DNA of 64,000 nt from Mesorhizobium sp. M2D.F.Ca.ET.226.01.1.1 (GCF_004022705.2 NZ_RZOY02000007.1:248001-312000), one strand, 5' to 3'; counted from the stretch's first letter, positions 41,888 through 51,192 are shown. Notes: generated from the letters alone by a model not told the origin. Numbers and translations are program-made.

Positions 41888-44331
41888 CCAAGACTGTTCC
41901 CACGAAAGCCCGCGCCGTCATCATCGGCGGCGGCGTCTCCGGCTGCTCGGTCGCCTATCACCTGGCCAAGCTCGGCTGGACCGACATCGTGCTCCTGGAG
42001 CGCAAGCAGCTCACCTCAGGCACCACCTGGCACGCGGCCGGCCTGATCGGCCAGCTGCGCGCCTCGCAGAACATGACGCGGCTGGCGAAATATTCGGCCG
42101 ACCTCTACGTCAAGCTGGAAGCCGAGACCGATGTCGGCACCGGCATGCGCCAGGTCGGCTCGATCACCGTCGCACTGACCGAGGAGCGCAAGCACGAGAT
42201 CTACCGGCAGGCCTCGCTCGCCCGCGCCTTCGACGTCGACGTGCGCGAGATTTCGCCGAGCGAGGTCAAGGAGATGTATCCGCATCTCAATGTCTCGGAT
42301 GTGGTCGGCGCCGTGCATCTGCCGCTCGACGGCCAGTGCGACCCGGCCAACATCGCCATGGCGCTGGCCAAGGGCGCGCGCCAGCGCGGCGCGACAATCA
42401 TCGAGAACGTCAAGGTGACCAAGGTCCACACAAAGAACGGCCGCGTCTCCGGCGTCTCCTGGGCGCAGGGCGAGGAACAGGGCACGATCGAGACCGACAT
42501 CGTCGTCAACTGCGCCGGCATGTGGGCGCGCGAGCTAGGCCGGCAGAACGGCGTCACCATTCCGCTGCATGCCTGCGAGCATTTCTATCTCGTCACCGAG
42601 CCGATTCCCGGCCTGTCCCGCCTGCCGGTGCTGCGCGTGCCTGACGAGTGCGCCTACTACAAGGAGGACGCCGGCAAGATGATGCTCGGCGCTTTCGAGC
42701 CGGTGGCAAAACCCTGGGGCATGGACGGCATCCGCGAGGATTTCTGCTTCGACCAGTTGCGCGAGGACATGGACCATTTCGAGCCGATCCTCGAAATGGG
42801 CGTCAACCGCATGCCGATGCTGGGCACCGCCGGCATCCACACCTTCTTCAACGGTCCCGAGAGTTTCACACCCGACGACCGCTACTATCTCGGCGAAGCG
42901 CCGGAACTGGCCGGATACTGGATGGCGACCGGCTACAATTCGATCGGCATCGTCTCCTCCGGCGGCGCCGGCATGGCGCTGGCGCAGTGGATCAATGACG
43001 GCGAAGCGCCCTTCGACCTCTGGGAGGTGGATATCCGCCGCGCCCAGCCCTTCCAGAAGAACCGCCGCTACCTCAAGGAGCGCGTCTCTGAAACGCTCGG
43101 CCTGCTTTATGCCGATCATTTCCCCTATCGCCAGATGGCGACCTCGCGCGGCGTGCGCCGCTCGCCTTTGCATGAGCACCTGAAGGTGCGTGGCGCCGTC
43201 TTCGGCGAAGTCGCCGGCTGGGAGCGTGCCAACTGGTTCGCTAGGCCCGGCCAGGAGCGCGAATACCGCTATTCCTGGAAGCGGCAGAACTGGTTCGACA
43301 ACCAGCGCGAGGAGCACCTCGCCGTCCGCAACGGCGTCGGTCTGTTCGACATGACCTCCTTCGGCAAGATCCGCGTCGAAGGCCGCGACGCCTGCGCCTT
43401 CCTGCAAAGGCTTTGCGCCAACGACATGGACGTTGCGCCGGGCAGGATCGTCTACACGCAGATGCTCAACGCCAAGGGCGGCATCGAGAGCGACCTCACC
43501 GTGACGCGGCTTTCGGGGACCGCCTATTTCCTCGTCGTGCCGGGTGCCACGCTGCAGCGCGACCTTGCCTGGCTGAGAAAGCATGTCGCGGACGAGTTCG
43601 TCGTCATCACCGACGTCACCGCGGCCGAAGCCGTCATCTGCCTGATGGGTCCGGAAGCGCGAAAACTGATCCGGAAGGTCAGCCCGAACGATTTTTCCAA
43701 CGAGGCCAATCCGTTCGGCACGTTCCAGGAGATCGAGATCGGCATGGGGCTGGCCCGCGCTCATCGCGTCACCTATGTCGGCGAGCTTGGCTGGGAACTC
43801 TATGTCTCGATCGAGCAGGCAGCCCATGTCTTCGAGGCGATCGCCGAAGCCGGCGCCGATGTCGGACTGAAGCTCTGCGGCCTGCACACACTGGATTCCT
43901 GCCGTATCGAAAAGGCCTTCCGCCATTTCGGCCACGACATCACGGATGAGGATAATGTGCTGGAGGCCGGCCTGGGCTTTGCCGTCAAGACGAGCAAACC
44001 CGGCTTCATCGGCCGCGACGCAGTGCTCAGGAAAAAAGAGGCCGGCCTGTCACGCCGGCTGGTGCAGTTCCGTCTGAAGGATCCTCAGCCCCTCCTCTTC
44101 CACAATGAGGCCATCCTGCGCGACGGCCGGATTGTCGGCCCGATCACGTCAGGCAATTACGGCCACCATCTCGGCGGCGCGATCGGCATGGGCTATGTGC
44201 CGTGCCACGGCGAGAGCGACGCGGATGTGCTGGCTTCATCCTACGAGGTGGAGATCGCCGGCGAGCGTTTCGCGGCGGAAGCATCGCTGAAGCCGATGTA
44301 TGATCCGAAAGCGGAACGGGTGAAGATGTAG
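41884..44331 (+). CDS. Dimethylglycine/sarcosine dehydrogenase-like FAD protein, paralogue 3
   Basis: 815 residues. RAVIIGGGVSGCSVAYHLAK near 10-29, H50 in LTSGTTWHAAGL, FAO_M and GCV_T domains (VGLFDMTSFGKIRVEGRDACAFLQRLC; LDSCRIEKAFRHFGHDI). It is the copy most like mammalian DMGDH in the GTTWHAAGL motif. Last gene of the operon; a RIME-like palindrome follows. Confidence 0.9.
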   Translation: MTKTVPTKARAVIIGGGVSGCSVAYHLAKLGWTDIVLLERKQLTSGTTWHAAGLIGQLRASQNMTRLAKYSADLYVKLEAETDVGTGMRQVGSITVALTEERKHEIYRQASLARAFDVDVREISPSEVKEMYPHLNVSDVVGAVHLPLDGQCDPANIAMALAKGARQRGATIIENVKVTKVHTKNGRVSGVSWAQGEEQGTIETDIVVNCAGMWARELGRQNGVTIPLHACEHFYLVTEPIPGLSRLPVLRVPDECAYYKEDAGKMMLGAFEPVAKPWGMDGIREDFCFDQLREDMDHFEPILEMGVNRMPMLGTAGIHTFFNGPESFTPDDRYYLGEAPELAGYWMATGYNSIGIVSSGGAGMALAQWINDGEAPFDLWEVDIRRAQPFQKNRRYLKERVSETLGLLYADHFPYRQMATSRGVRRSPLHEHLKVRGAVFGEVAGWERANWFARPGQEREYRYSWKRQNWFDNQREEHLAVRNGVGLFDMTSFGKIRVEGRDACAFLQRLCANDMDVAPGRIVYTQMLNAKGGIESDLTVTRLSGTAYFLVVPGATLQRDLAWLRKHVADEFVVITDVTAAEAVICLMGPEARKLIRKVSPNDFSNEANPFGTFQEIEIGMGLARAHRVTYVGELGWELYVSIEQAAHVFEAIAEAGADVGLKLCGLHTLDSCRIEKAFRHFGHDITDEDNVLEAGLGFAVKTSKPGFIGRDAVLRKKEAGLSRRLVQFRLKDPQPLLFHNEAILRDGRIVGPITSGNYGHHLGGAIGMGYVPCHGESDADVLASSYEVEIAGERFAAEASLKPMYDPKAERVKM

Positions 44332-44337
44332 CGCCTC

Positions 44338-44464
44338 TTCCTTCTCCCCGTTCTACGGGGAGAAGGTGCCCGAAGGGCGGATGAGGGGCGGCGCCAGCCT
44401 CTCGTAAGTTCGCGCCGCCCCTCATCTGGCTGCCGCCATCTTCTCCCCGTGGAACGGGGAGAAG
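44338..44464. repeat. RIME-like rhizobial intergenic mosaic element
   Basis: Three perfect palindromes in 127 bp: CTTCTCCCCG with CGGGGAGAAG (44341-44365); ATGAGGGGCGGCGC (44381-44394) with its complement at 44412-44425; and CTTCTCCCCG again with CGGGGAGAAG (44440-44464). The size, order and outer arms are those of the RIME1 family of Rhizobiaceae. Lies between convergent genes (stops at 44331 and 44475), so it may also terminate transcription. Confidence 0.88.
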
Positions 44465-44474
44465 AAAGCTAACC

Positions 44475-45062
44475 TCAAAACCGCTCCAGCTTCGCCCTCA
44501 CCTTCCCCAAAAACGCCGCCCTCGTCTTCGGCGTGGACGAATCCATCAAATAATGCGCCAGGAAAAACGTCTTGCAGCGCGTGGCGCACAGCGCCCGCAT
44601 GCCGCGCAGGATCGTCTTGCGGCCGGGCTGGCCGACGACGACGCTCCACCACGTCGGCGCGCCGCAGGTGGTGATGACGCCGACCTTGGTGACATGCGTC
44701 ATCAGCGACTTGATGCGGCCCTTTCCGGCCGGCAGTTGGAAGGCGATGTCGGTTGCCCACACGCGGTCGAACCAACCCTTGAGCATCGCCGGCAGTCCGT
44801 ACCACCAGGTCGGGTAGATGAAGAGGATCGCCTGCGCCCATTCCAGATGTTCGAAATGCGGCTTGAGCGCCGGATCGTCGGGCGCGCGATCGTTGTAGAA
44901 GCGCCGCTCCTCGCGGCTCATCACCGGATCGAAATTCTCGGCATAGAGATCGAGCAATCGCACGTCCCAACCCTTTGCCGTCAGCACCTCGATGGCGGTG
45001 TCGCGGATCGCCGCGCAATAGCTTTCGGGAACCGGATGGCAATAGACCACCAAGACGCGCAT
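44475..45062 (-). CDS. NAD(P)H-dependent flavin/quinone oxidoreductase, flavodoxin-2 type, copy A
   Basis: 195 residues. MRVLVVYCHPVPESYCAAI, LYAENFDPVMSREERRFYND, AILFIYPTWWYGLPAMLKGWFDRVW and ITTCGAPTWW are signatures of the KefF/MdaB/NQO1-like flavodoxin fold. Overlaps copy B as ATGA; the two are about 40 percent alike by eye. Last gene of the seven-gene operon. Confidence 0.88.
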   Translation of the reverse strand: MRVLVVYCHPVPESYCAAIRDTAIEVLTAKGWDVRLLDLYAENFDPVMSREERRFYNDRAPDDPALKPHFEHLEWAQAILFIYPTWWYGLPAMLKGWFDRVWATDIAFQLPAGKGRIKSLMTHVTKVGVITTCGAPTWWSVVVGQPGRKTILRGMRALCATRCKTFFLAHYLMDSSTPKTRAAFLGKVRAKLERF

Positions 45063-45643
45063 CAGAAGGCGTCCATTGTCGCCGCGACTTTTGCCATGAA
45101 CGCGTTACGCGTCGCGTCGGTCGAAACATTCATCGAATAATGCGCCAGATAGGAGACGGGAGCCCCGGGCTTGATCGTTGCGCGCAGCATGCGCTTGACG
45201 ATCTTGCGCGGTGGATCGCCCATCAGCATGGCGCGAAAGCGGCTGCCGCCATAGGTGGTGATGGCCGCCATTTTGCGGATGTTGTGCAGCGTTGGCCGCA
45301 CCTTTCCATCGACCAGCTTGAACGACACGCCGGGCAGGAAGACGCGGTCGAAGAAACCTTTCAGGATCGCCGGATAGCCGTAGTTCCAGACCGGAAACGA
45401 CAGCACCAGCGCCTCGGCCTTGCACAGCCTTTCGACATAGCTGGCGACCGCGTCGGCCGGACTGCGCTGGTCGTGATAGCCGAGCCGCTCTGTTCGCGTC
45501 AGCCGCGGATCGAAATCCTCCGCATAGAGATCGCAATCGTCGATCGTGTGACCCGCCGCGGAGAGCCGCTCGACGATCGTCCGATGCAGGCCCGCGTTGA
45601 AGCTGGTCTTCACCGGATGGGCGTACAGCACGAGGATGTTCAT
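45062..45643 (-). CDS. NAD(P)H-dependent flavin/quinone oxidoreductase, flavodoxin-2 type, copy B
   Basis: 193 residues. MNILVLYAHPVKTSFNAGL, LYAEDFDPRLTRTERLGYHD, VLSFPVWNYGYPAILKGFFDRVFLPG and ITTYGGSRFRA; same family as copy A. Overlaps the FAD oxidase upstream as ATGA. A tandem pair of such reductases is uncommon and suggests an electron supply to a specific flavoenzyme. Confidence 0.88.
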   Translation of the reverse strand: MNILVLYAHPVKTSFNAGLHRTIVERLSAAGHTIDDCDLYAEDFDPRLTRTERLGYHDQRSPADAVASYVERLCKAEALVLSFPVWNYGYPAILKGFFDRVFLPGVSFKLVDGKVRPTLHNIRKMAAITTYGGSRFRAMLMGDPPRKIVKRMLRATIKPGAPVSYLAHYSMNVSTDATRNAFMAKVAATMDAF

Positions 45644-47043
45644 CAGCCCGCCTTTTGCAGGCCCTTGAACAGGAAGGGCTTGCCCGAGCGATAATCGTAG
45701 GCGGGGTTTTCCCAGGCGATCATCTTGCCGGGGTTCAGCAGGCCTTGCGGATCGGTCTGGCGCTTGAAGGCAAGTTGCACATCGTCTGTTCGCTTCATGC
45801 CGCCCTCCTCCAGCGTGTAGCGATGCGGGTTGAAGATCCAGCAGCCATTGTCCTCGTGGATGCGGATGATCTCTTCGAGCCGCTCCTCCGTCGTGTAGCG
45901 CACCAGCGGCAGGCCGGCGGCACCGATCGCGCCGTCGAAGCGGATAAACTCCAGATGCGCCGGCACCTCGTCGCCAAACCGCTCGACCATCGCCTTGACG
46001 TGGGCGAGATGATCCGGCGACGGATAGCGGGTCTGTAGGTAGGTGATCGTCGGATCGACCCGGATGGCGCGCAGCGTCGTGTGGTTCCAGGTCAGTTCAT
46101 AGGCCGGCGGCAATCCTCTGAGATCGGCCTCCTGGTCGGCCCGGAACACGATCTCGCCCTTGGTGCTGCGCACGAAGGCGACAAACGCATCCATCGCATG
46201 CGGCGCGATCATGCACACCACGATGCTCTGCTCGCGCCGGAAGAATTTCTGGTGCCGCTTGAAATAGTCGTAGGGAATGGGCGCCGCGATCGGCGTGATC
46301 AGCTTGGCCAAGATGCCGTCCTGGACGGCGAGATCGTTGCCGAAGCCGGCCGCGTCCATGAAATCGTCGAAACCGACGATGACGTCGATCCAATCGTAGG
46401 AAGCAGTCAGCGGCATCTCGACCTCGGTGATGATGCCGTTGGTGCCATAGGCGTGCATCACCTTGAGCACCTCTTCGCCGGTGAGCTCCATGACGCGCGG
46501 CTCGGCTTCCATCGTCACGGTCCGCAGGCGAATGACGTTGCCGAGGTCACGCAACCCGCCCCAGCGGATCGAGCCGACGCCGCCCGACCCGCCTGCCACG
46601 AAGCCGCCGATCGAGGCAGTATTGTAGGTCGAGGGCGACATGCGCAATTCCTGCGCCGAATGCGCCCGCGTTGCCTTGTCGATCTCGGCCAGCACGGCAC
46701 CCGGTCCGGTTACCACGCGTCCCGGCGCGATCGATTTGATCGCGTTCATCTCGGCGAGATTGAGCACCACGCCCCCCGACAGCGGCATCGCCTGCCCGTA
46801 ATTGCCGGTGCCGCTGCCGCGCGGCGTGACCGGCACGCCGTGCCGGTGACAGGCTGCAAGCACGCGGATCACCTCGTCCTCGTTTTTCGGCGTGACGATG
46901 AGATCGCCTTTGACATGATCGAGCTGCGCCTTCAGCACCGGGCTGTACCAGTAGAAGTCGCGGCTCTTCTGCTGGACGATGGCCGGATGGTCGTCGACCT
47001 TGATCCTGTCGAGGTCGCGCTTCAGCGCTGCGATATCCATCAT
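45643..47043 (-). CDS. FAD-binding oxidase, GlcD/vanillyl-alcohol oxidase superfamily
   Basis: 466 residues. FAD-binding-4 domain: DLIVTPKNEDEVIRVLAACHRHGVPVTPRGSGTGNYGQAMPLSGGVVLNLAEM; second part IGGFVAGGSGGVGSIRWGGLRDLGNVIRLRTVT. C-terminal FAD-oxidase domain ends NPHRYTLEEGGMKRTDDVQLAFKRQTDPQGLLNPGKMI. Relatives oxidise 2-hydroxy acids, aldonolactones or benzylic alcohols. Substrate unknown. ATGA overlap on both sides. Confidence 0.88.
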   Translation of the reverse strand: MMDIAALKRDLDRIKVDDHPAIVQQKSRDFYWYSPVLKAQLDHVKGDLIVTPKNEDEVIRVLAACHRHGVPVTPRGSGTGNYGQAMPLSGGVVLNLAEMNAIKSIAPGRVVTGPGAVLAEIDKATRAHSAQELRMSPSTYNTASIGGFVAGGSGGVGSIRWGGLRDLGNVIRLRTVTMEAEPRVMELTGEEVLKVMHAYGTNGIITEVEMPLTASYDWIDVIVGFDDFMDAAGFGNDLAVQDGILAKLITPIAAPIPYDYFKRHQKFFRREQSIVVCMIAPHAMDAFVAFVRSTKGEIVFRADQEADLRGLPPAYELTWNHTTLRAIRVDPTITYLQTRYPSPDHLAHVKAMVERFGDEVPAHLEFIRFDGAIGAAGLPLVRYTTEERLEEIIRIHEDNGCWIFNPHRYTLEEGGMKRTDDVQLAFKRQTDPQGLLNPGKMIAWENPAYDYRSGKPFLFKGLQKAG

Positions 47044-48341
47044 CCCACCATCAATTCGTCGAGTTCGGCGTAGTCGGGCAGTTGGCGTTCGATTGCCCTG
47101 CCCTCGCGCACCACCACGCGATCCGATTCGGGCCGCGACAGCAATTCGGTCCAGTTCCGACCCTTGAACACTATGAAGTCGGCGCTGCCGCCGGTGGCAA
47201 GCGTGCCGGCGTCATCGAGACGCATCACCTCTGCCGGGGTCGCCGCAACCGCCTTCGGCCAGTCGCCGACCGGATGATCGAAATGCAGGATGCGCGTCGC
47301 CATGCGGTAGACTTCCAGCATGTCGAGATCGCCATAGGCGTAGAACGGATCGCGCGTGTTGTCGGACGCGACCGCCACCTTGATGCCGCGCGCCTTCATC
47401 TCATGCAGCAGCGTCACGCCGCGCCAGCGCGGTGTCGTTTGGTTGTTGCGGCGGTCCTGCAGATAGAGGTTGCACATCGGCAGCGACACCACGGCGAGCC
47501 GCGCCTTCGCCACCTTGTCCAGCGTGTCGAGAACCTCGAGGTCCGGCTGGCGCGCCAGCGAGCAGCAATGGCCGACCAGGATGTTGCCCTCGAAACCGTT
47601 CCAAAGCGACGCCTCGGCGATCTTCTTCAACGAGACGGCCGCGACGTCGTCGGTCTCGTCGGCATGGAAGTCGAGATCGAGCCCGTGCTTGATCGCCTGC
47701 GCGAAAACCTGGTCGAGCAGTTCCTCGAGGTCCGGCACCATATAGGTGACGACGCCGAGCACGCCCTTGGCCGCGGCGACGCGCTTCGCCAGTTTCTCGA
47801 ACCAGACCTTGTCGCGCACGCCTTCGATGCCGAGCAGGCAGGCGGCCTGCAATTCGATCCGCCCGCGCCATTTTTCCCGCATCGCCTCGAACACCGGCCA
47901 GGAGATCTCCTCCTGCGGCGGCACGCTGTCGAGGTGCGTGCGCACGGCCTTGGTGCCATGCGCATAGGCCGATCGCAGCGAGAAATCCATGCGCCGCGCG
48001 ACGTCCTCACCGCTCCACCGCGCGGTGCGGTCGGCGCCTGTGGCGTTGAGCGCGCCCATGAAGGTGCCGTCGGGATTGGGCTTACGCGGCCAGATATGGC
48101 CCTTGTCGATATGGGTGTGGCAGTCGACGAAGCATGGCAGCACGATCCGTCCCGCAAGATCGATCGCATCGGCCGGCGCGTTGGATTTGGCTTGGGCGAC
48201 GATGCTCGCAATCTTGCCGTCGGCGACGGCCAATTCAGCGAGCGCAAAACCGTCCGCGTCGAACGGTGCTGCAAGGCCGGGCGTCAGTGACCGATGAACA
48301 CGGGCATTGGCAAGCCGGTAGGAACCAGAGGCAGGTATCAA
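47040..48341 (-). CDS. Cytosine deaminase-like amidohydrolase
   Basis: 433 residues from a TTG at 48341 with AGAGGA about 8 bp upstream. Metal ligands: CFVDCHTHIDKGH (HxH), FHADETDD (HADE), LVGHCCSL (His) and VAVASDNTRDPF (Asp). Pattern is that of the CodA/creatinine deaminase branch of amidohydrolases, which deaminate or open N-heterocycles. Sits between permease and oxidase genes of the importer operon, so it should process the imported compound. Close relatives act on cytosine, creatinine or isoguanine; I cannot choose. Confidence 0.85.
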   Translation of the reverse strand: MIPASGSYRLANARVHRSLTPGLAAPFDADGFALAELAVADGKIASIVAQAKSNAPADAIDLAGRIVLPCFVDCHTHIDKGHIWPRKPNPDGTFMGALNATGADRTARWSGEDVARRMDFSLRSAYAHGTKAVRTHLDSVPPQEEISWPVFEAMREKWRGRIELQAACLLGIEGVRDKVWFEKLAKRVAAAKGVLGVVTYMVPDLEELLDQVFAQAIKHGLDLDFHADETDDVAAVSLKKIAEASLWNGFEGNILVGHCCSLARQPDLEVLDTLDKVAKARLAVVSLPMCNLYLQDRRNNQTTPRWRGVTLLHEMKARGIKVAVASDNTRDPFYAYGDLDMLEVYRMATRILHFDHPVGDWPKAVAATPAEVMRLDDAGTLATGGSADFIVFKGRNWTELLSRPESDRVVVREGRAIERQLPDYAELDELMVG

Positions 48342-48377
48342 GATCTGGTCCTCTTCGCGATTTTCCCTGTTACCACC

Positions 48378-49229
48378 CTAGCGCTCCTGCTTGAGCGCGC
48401 TCTCGTGCCAGCGGCGCAGGATCAGATGCGACACCAGCGACAGCACCAGGAAGATCAGGATGCCGGTGAGCGAGATCAGGATCAGCGCCGCGAACAGCCT
48501 CGGTGCGTTGAGCCGGTAACCGGCCTCGATGATGCGGGAGGCGAGGCCCGACGACTGCCCTTGTGCGCCGGCGACGAATTCCGCGACCACGGCGCCGATC
48601 AGAGACAGGCCGCCGGCGATTTTCAATCCGCCGAGGAAATAGGGCATCGCCGCCGGCAGGCGCAGATAGCGCAATTGCTGCCAGCGCGTCGCGCCATTGA
48701 GCTTGAACAGGTCGCGGAGGTTTCGGTCGACCGAATTCAGCCCGAGCGTGGTGTTGGATAGGATCGGGAAAAAGGCGACGATCCAGGCGCAGAGCAGCAG
48801 TTTGACCGTCTGGTTGTTCACATAGATGTTGATCAGCGGAAAGATGGCGACGATCGGCGTAACCTGCAGCACGATGGCGAAGGGGAAGAACGACATCTCT
48901 ACCCATTTCGACTGCGCGAACAGCACCGCCAGCCCGACGCCCCCGATGACGGCGAGAAGCAGGCTGAGGAAGGTGATCCTGAGCGTCACCAGGAGCGAGG
49001 AAAACAACAGGCCGGCATCACTATGCAGCGTCTGCAGCACCACGCCCGGCCGCGGCAGGATATATTGAGGGATTTCGTTCCAGACGCAGATGCGGTCCCA
49101 CAGCCAGATCGCCAGCACCATGATCGCGAGCGGCAGCACCCATTTGCCGATACGTTCCAGCCGCTCCTGGCGGACGCGTCGCGCCTCTTCGGGATCGAGC
49201 TTCAACGTGGCGTCTTCAATGGCCGTCAT
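48378..49229 (-). CDS. ABC importer permease, Tau/Ssu type, second system
   Basis: 283 residues from the ATG at 49229, overlapping the ATPase stop by 14 bp; an upstream extension is antisense to the ATPase. Six helices; EAA loop LRDLFKLNGATRWQQLRYLRLPAAMPYF. Works with the ATPase at 49216 and the THI5-like binding protein. Confidence 0.9.
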   Translation of the reverse strand: MTAIEDATLKLDPEEARRVRQERLERIGKWVLPLAIMVLAIWLWDRICVWNEIPQYILPRPGVVLQTLHSDAGLLFSSLLVTLRITFLSLLLAVIGGVGLAVLFAQSKWVEMSFFPFAIVLQVTPIVAIFPLINIYVNNQTVKLLLCAWIVAFFPILSNTTLGLNSVDRNLRDLFKLNGATRWQQLRYLRLPAAMPYFLGGLKIAGGLSLIGAVVAEFVAGAQGQSSGLASRIIEAGYRLNAPRLFAALILISLTGILIFLVLSLVSHLILRRWHESALKQER

Positions 49230-50034
49230 GGTGCGGTCCGGCGGTTGAGTTGATGGCGTTGACAAGCACATCCGAGGCCTGGCGGCAAAGCGCGGCATAG
49301 TCGGGAGAGGTTCTGAAAACCTCGTCGCGCGGATAAGGCGCGTCGACGGTCAGCTCGCTGAAAACCCGGCCCGGGCGCGCGGCCATGACGACGACACGGC
49401 TGGACAGGAACACGCTTTCGAAGACGCTGTGGGTGACGAAGACCACGGTGAAGCGCTCGTCCTGCCACAGCTCCAGGAGATCGTTGTTGAGCTTGAAGCG
49501 GGTGATCTCGTCGAGCGCCGCGAATGGCTCGTCCATCAAAAGGATGCGCGGCTTGGTCACCATGGCCCGCGCGATCGAGACGCGCATCTTCATGCCGCCG
49601 GAAAGCTCGCGCGGCACGGCGTTTTCGAAACCGGTGAGATGGACGCGCGACAGCATCTCCATCACGGTGGGTTCGGCCTTGGCGCGCGCCACGCCCTTCA
49701 GCCGCAGCGGCAGCCAGACATTGTCGAAGACGCTGGCCCAGGGCAGCAGCGTCGGTTCCTGAAAGACGAAGCCGATGTTCGAGCGATCGACCGGGCCACG
49801 CCAATCGAGCTGGCCAGAGGTCTGCGTCGACAAGCCGGCGATCAGCCTGAGCGCCGTCGACTTGCCGCAGCCGGACGGCCCGAGCAGGCTGAGGAAATCG
49901 CCCTCGCGGATGGCGAGATCGACCTTGCTCAGCGCCGTCACGCCGTTGGAAAAGACCTTGCCGACATTGCGCAGCGACAGCAGCATCGGGGCCTCGCCCG
50001 ATGCTGCTTTCTGCGCCACTTTCTCCTGGATCAT
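49216..50034 (-). CDS. ABC importer ATPase, Tau/Ssu type, second system
   Basis: 272 residues. Walker A GPSGCGKST (52-60), signature LSGGMKMR, Walker B ILLMDEPFAALD, FVTHSVFESVFL. LSGGMKMRVSIARAM is common in THI5/nitrate-type ATPases. 15 bp after the binding-protein stop. Confidence 0.92.
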   Translation of the reverse strand: MIQEKVAQKAASGEAPMLLSLRNVGKVFSNGVTALSKVDLAIREGDFLSLLGPSGCGKSTALRLIAGLSTQTSGQLDWRGPVDRSNIGFVFQEPTLLPWASVFDNVWLPLRLKGVARAKAEPTVMEMLSRVHLTGFENAVPRELSGGMKMRVSIARAMVTKPRILLMDEPFAALDEITRFKLNNDLLELWQDERFTVVFVTHSVFESVFLSSRVVVMAARPGRVFSELTVDAPYPRDEVFRTSPDYAALCRQASDVLVNAINSTAGPHHDGH

Positions 50035-50049
50035 CTCAGGCAGGCCGCC

Positions 50050-51054
50050 TTACTTCTTCATCTCCAGCCCGACACCCTTGTTGACGAAGGCCAGCGTGTA
50101 GGCCTTCTTGATGTCGATGCCCGGCTGCGCGACCTTGGCCTTGACCATCTTGTCGTAGAAACTCTGGATGCGCGCGTCGGTCATGGCGCCGATGCCGAGC
50201 TTTTCCGTATCGCCGGAGTCGACGACGCCGAACTTCTTCAGCTGCTCGATCGAGAAGGCGATCTGCTCATCCGTCATATCCGGATTGTCCTTCTTGATCA
50301 TATCGTTGGCGGCTTTGTTGTCGCCGTAGAGATATTTGTACCAGCCCTTGGCCGAGCCATCGACGAAGCACTGGACGACCTCCGGCCGCTTGTCGATCGT
50401 ATCCTGCATCACCTCGACGGTCGTCGCATAGGTATCCCAGCCATAATCGGCGAGCAGGAACTGGTTCGGCACGAAGCCGCCGGCCTTCTGCACCGCGAAC
50501 GGCTCGGACGTAACATAGCCCTGCTGGATCGACTTCTTGTTGGCGATGAACGGCGCCGGATTGAAGGTGTAAGGCACGCGCTTGGCGGCATCGTAGCCGA
50601 GCTCGGTAACCATCCACTGGAAGAAGGTCTGCGCGCCTTCATCGCTGAGGATGTACTGGTCGGCGTTCTTGAGGTCTTCCCACTTGTCCAGCCCCTGCCC
50701 CGGCTGGGACATAATGACCTGCGGGTCCTTCTGGAAGTCGGCGGCGACGACGCGCAGCGGAATGCCCTGCTGCACGGCGTCGAAGGCCGACAGCAGGTTG
50801 CCGCCCATGTAGAAATCGATCTTGCCGGCCAGAAGCATCGGCCGGCCGCTGACCTGCGGGCCGCCCTGCATGATGGTGACGTCGAGACCGCAGGCAGCGT
50901 AGGTGCCGTCGGCAACGGCCTGATAGTAGCCGCCATGCTCCGGCTCGGCCAGCCAGTTGGTGCCGAACGTCACCTTCTCGTTCGCGGCCGCACCCAGCGT
51001 GCCCGCAACCAGCAAGGCAATTGAGCCTGCCAGGATCTTGCCATTTCCGATCAT
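50050..51054 (-). CDS. ABC importer substrate-binding protein, NMT1/THI5-like
   Basis: 334 residues from the ATG at 51054 (GAGGGTGAG upstream). Signal peptide about 1-23 (ILAGSIALLVAGTLGAAANE). VTFGTNWLAEPEHGGYYQAVADGTYAACGLDVTIMQGGPQVSGRPMLLAGKIDFYMGGNL is typical of THI5/SsuA proteins, which bind pyrimidine precursors, nitrate or small amines. A pyrimidine or other N-heterocycle fits the deaminase in the operon. First gene of the seven-gene unit. Confidence 0.9.
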   Translation of the reverse strand: MIGNGKILAGSIALLVAGTLGAAANEKVTFGTNWLAEPEHGGYYQAVADGTYAACGLDVTIMQGGPQVSGRPMLLAGKIDFYMGGNLLSAFDAVQQGIPLRVVAADFQKDPQVIMSQPGQGLDKWEDLKNADQYILSDEGAQTFFQWMVTELGYDAAKRVPYTFNPAPFIANKKSIQQGYVTSEPFAVQKAGGFVPNQFLLADYGWDTYATTVEVMQDTIDKRPEVVQCFVDGSAKGWYKYLYGDNKAANDMIKKDNPDMTDEQIAFSIEQLKKFGVVDSGDTEKLGIGAMTDARIQSFYDKMVKAKVAQPGIDIKKAYTLAFVNKGVGLEMKK

Positions 51055-51192
51055 AAACTCACCCTCTCTTGGCTCCGGCGCGCTACGCGCTGGGCTCGAC
51101 ACCATTGGTTCACGAAGCAAGACACATGCCACCGCCCGGGCCGCCCGCTTGCGCGGCAGTCATTGCCGAGACCGGAAGGGTCATGCTGTACG

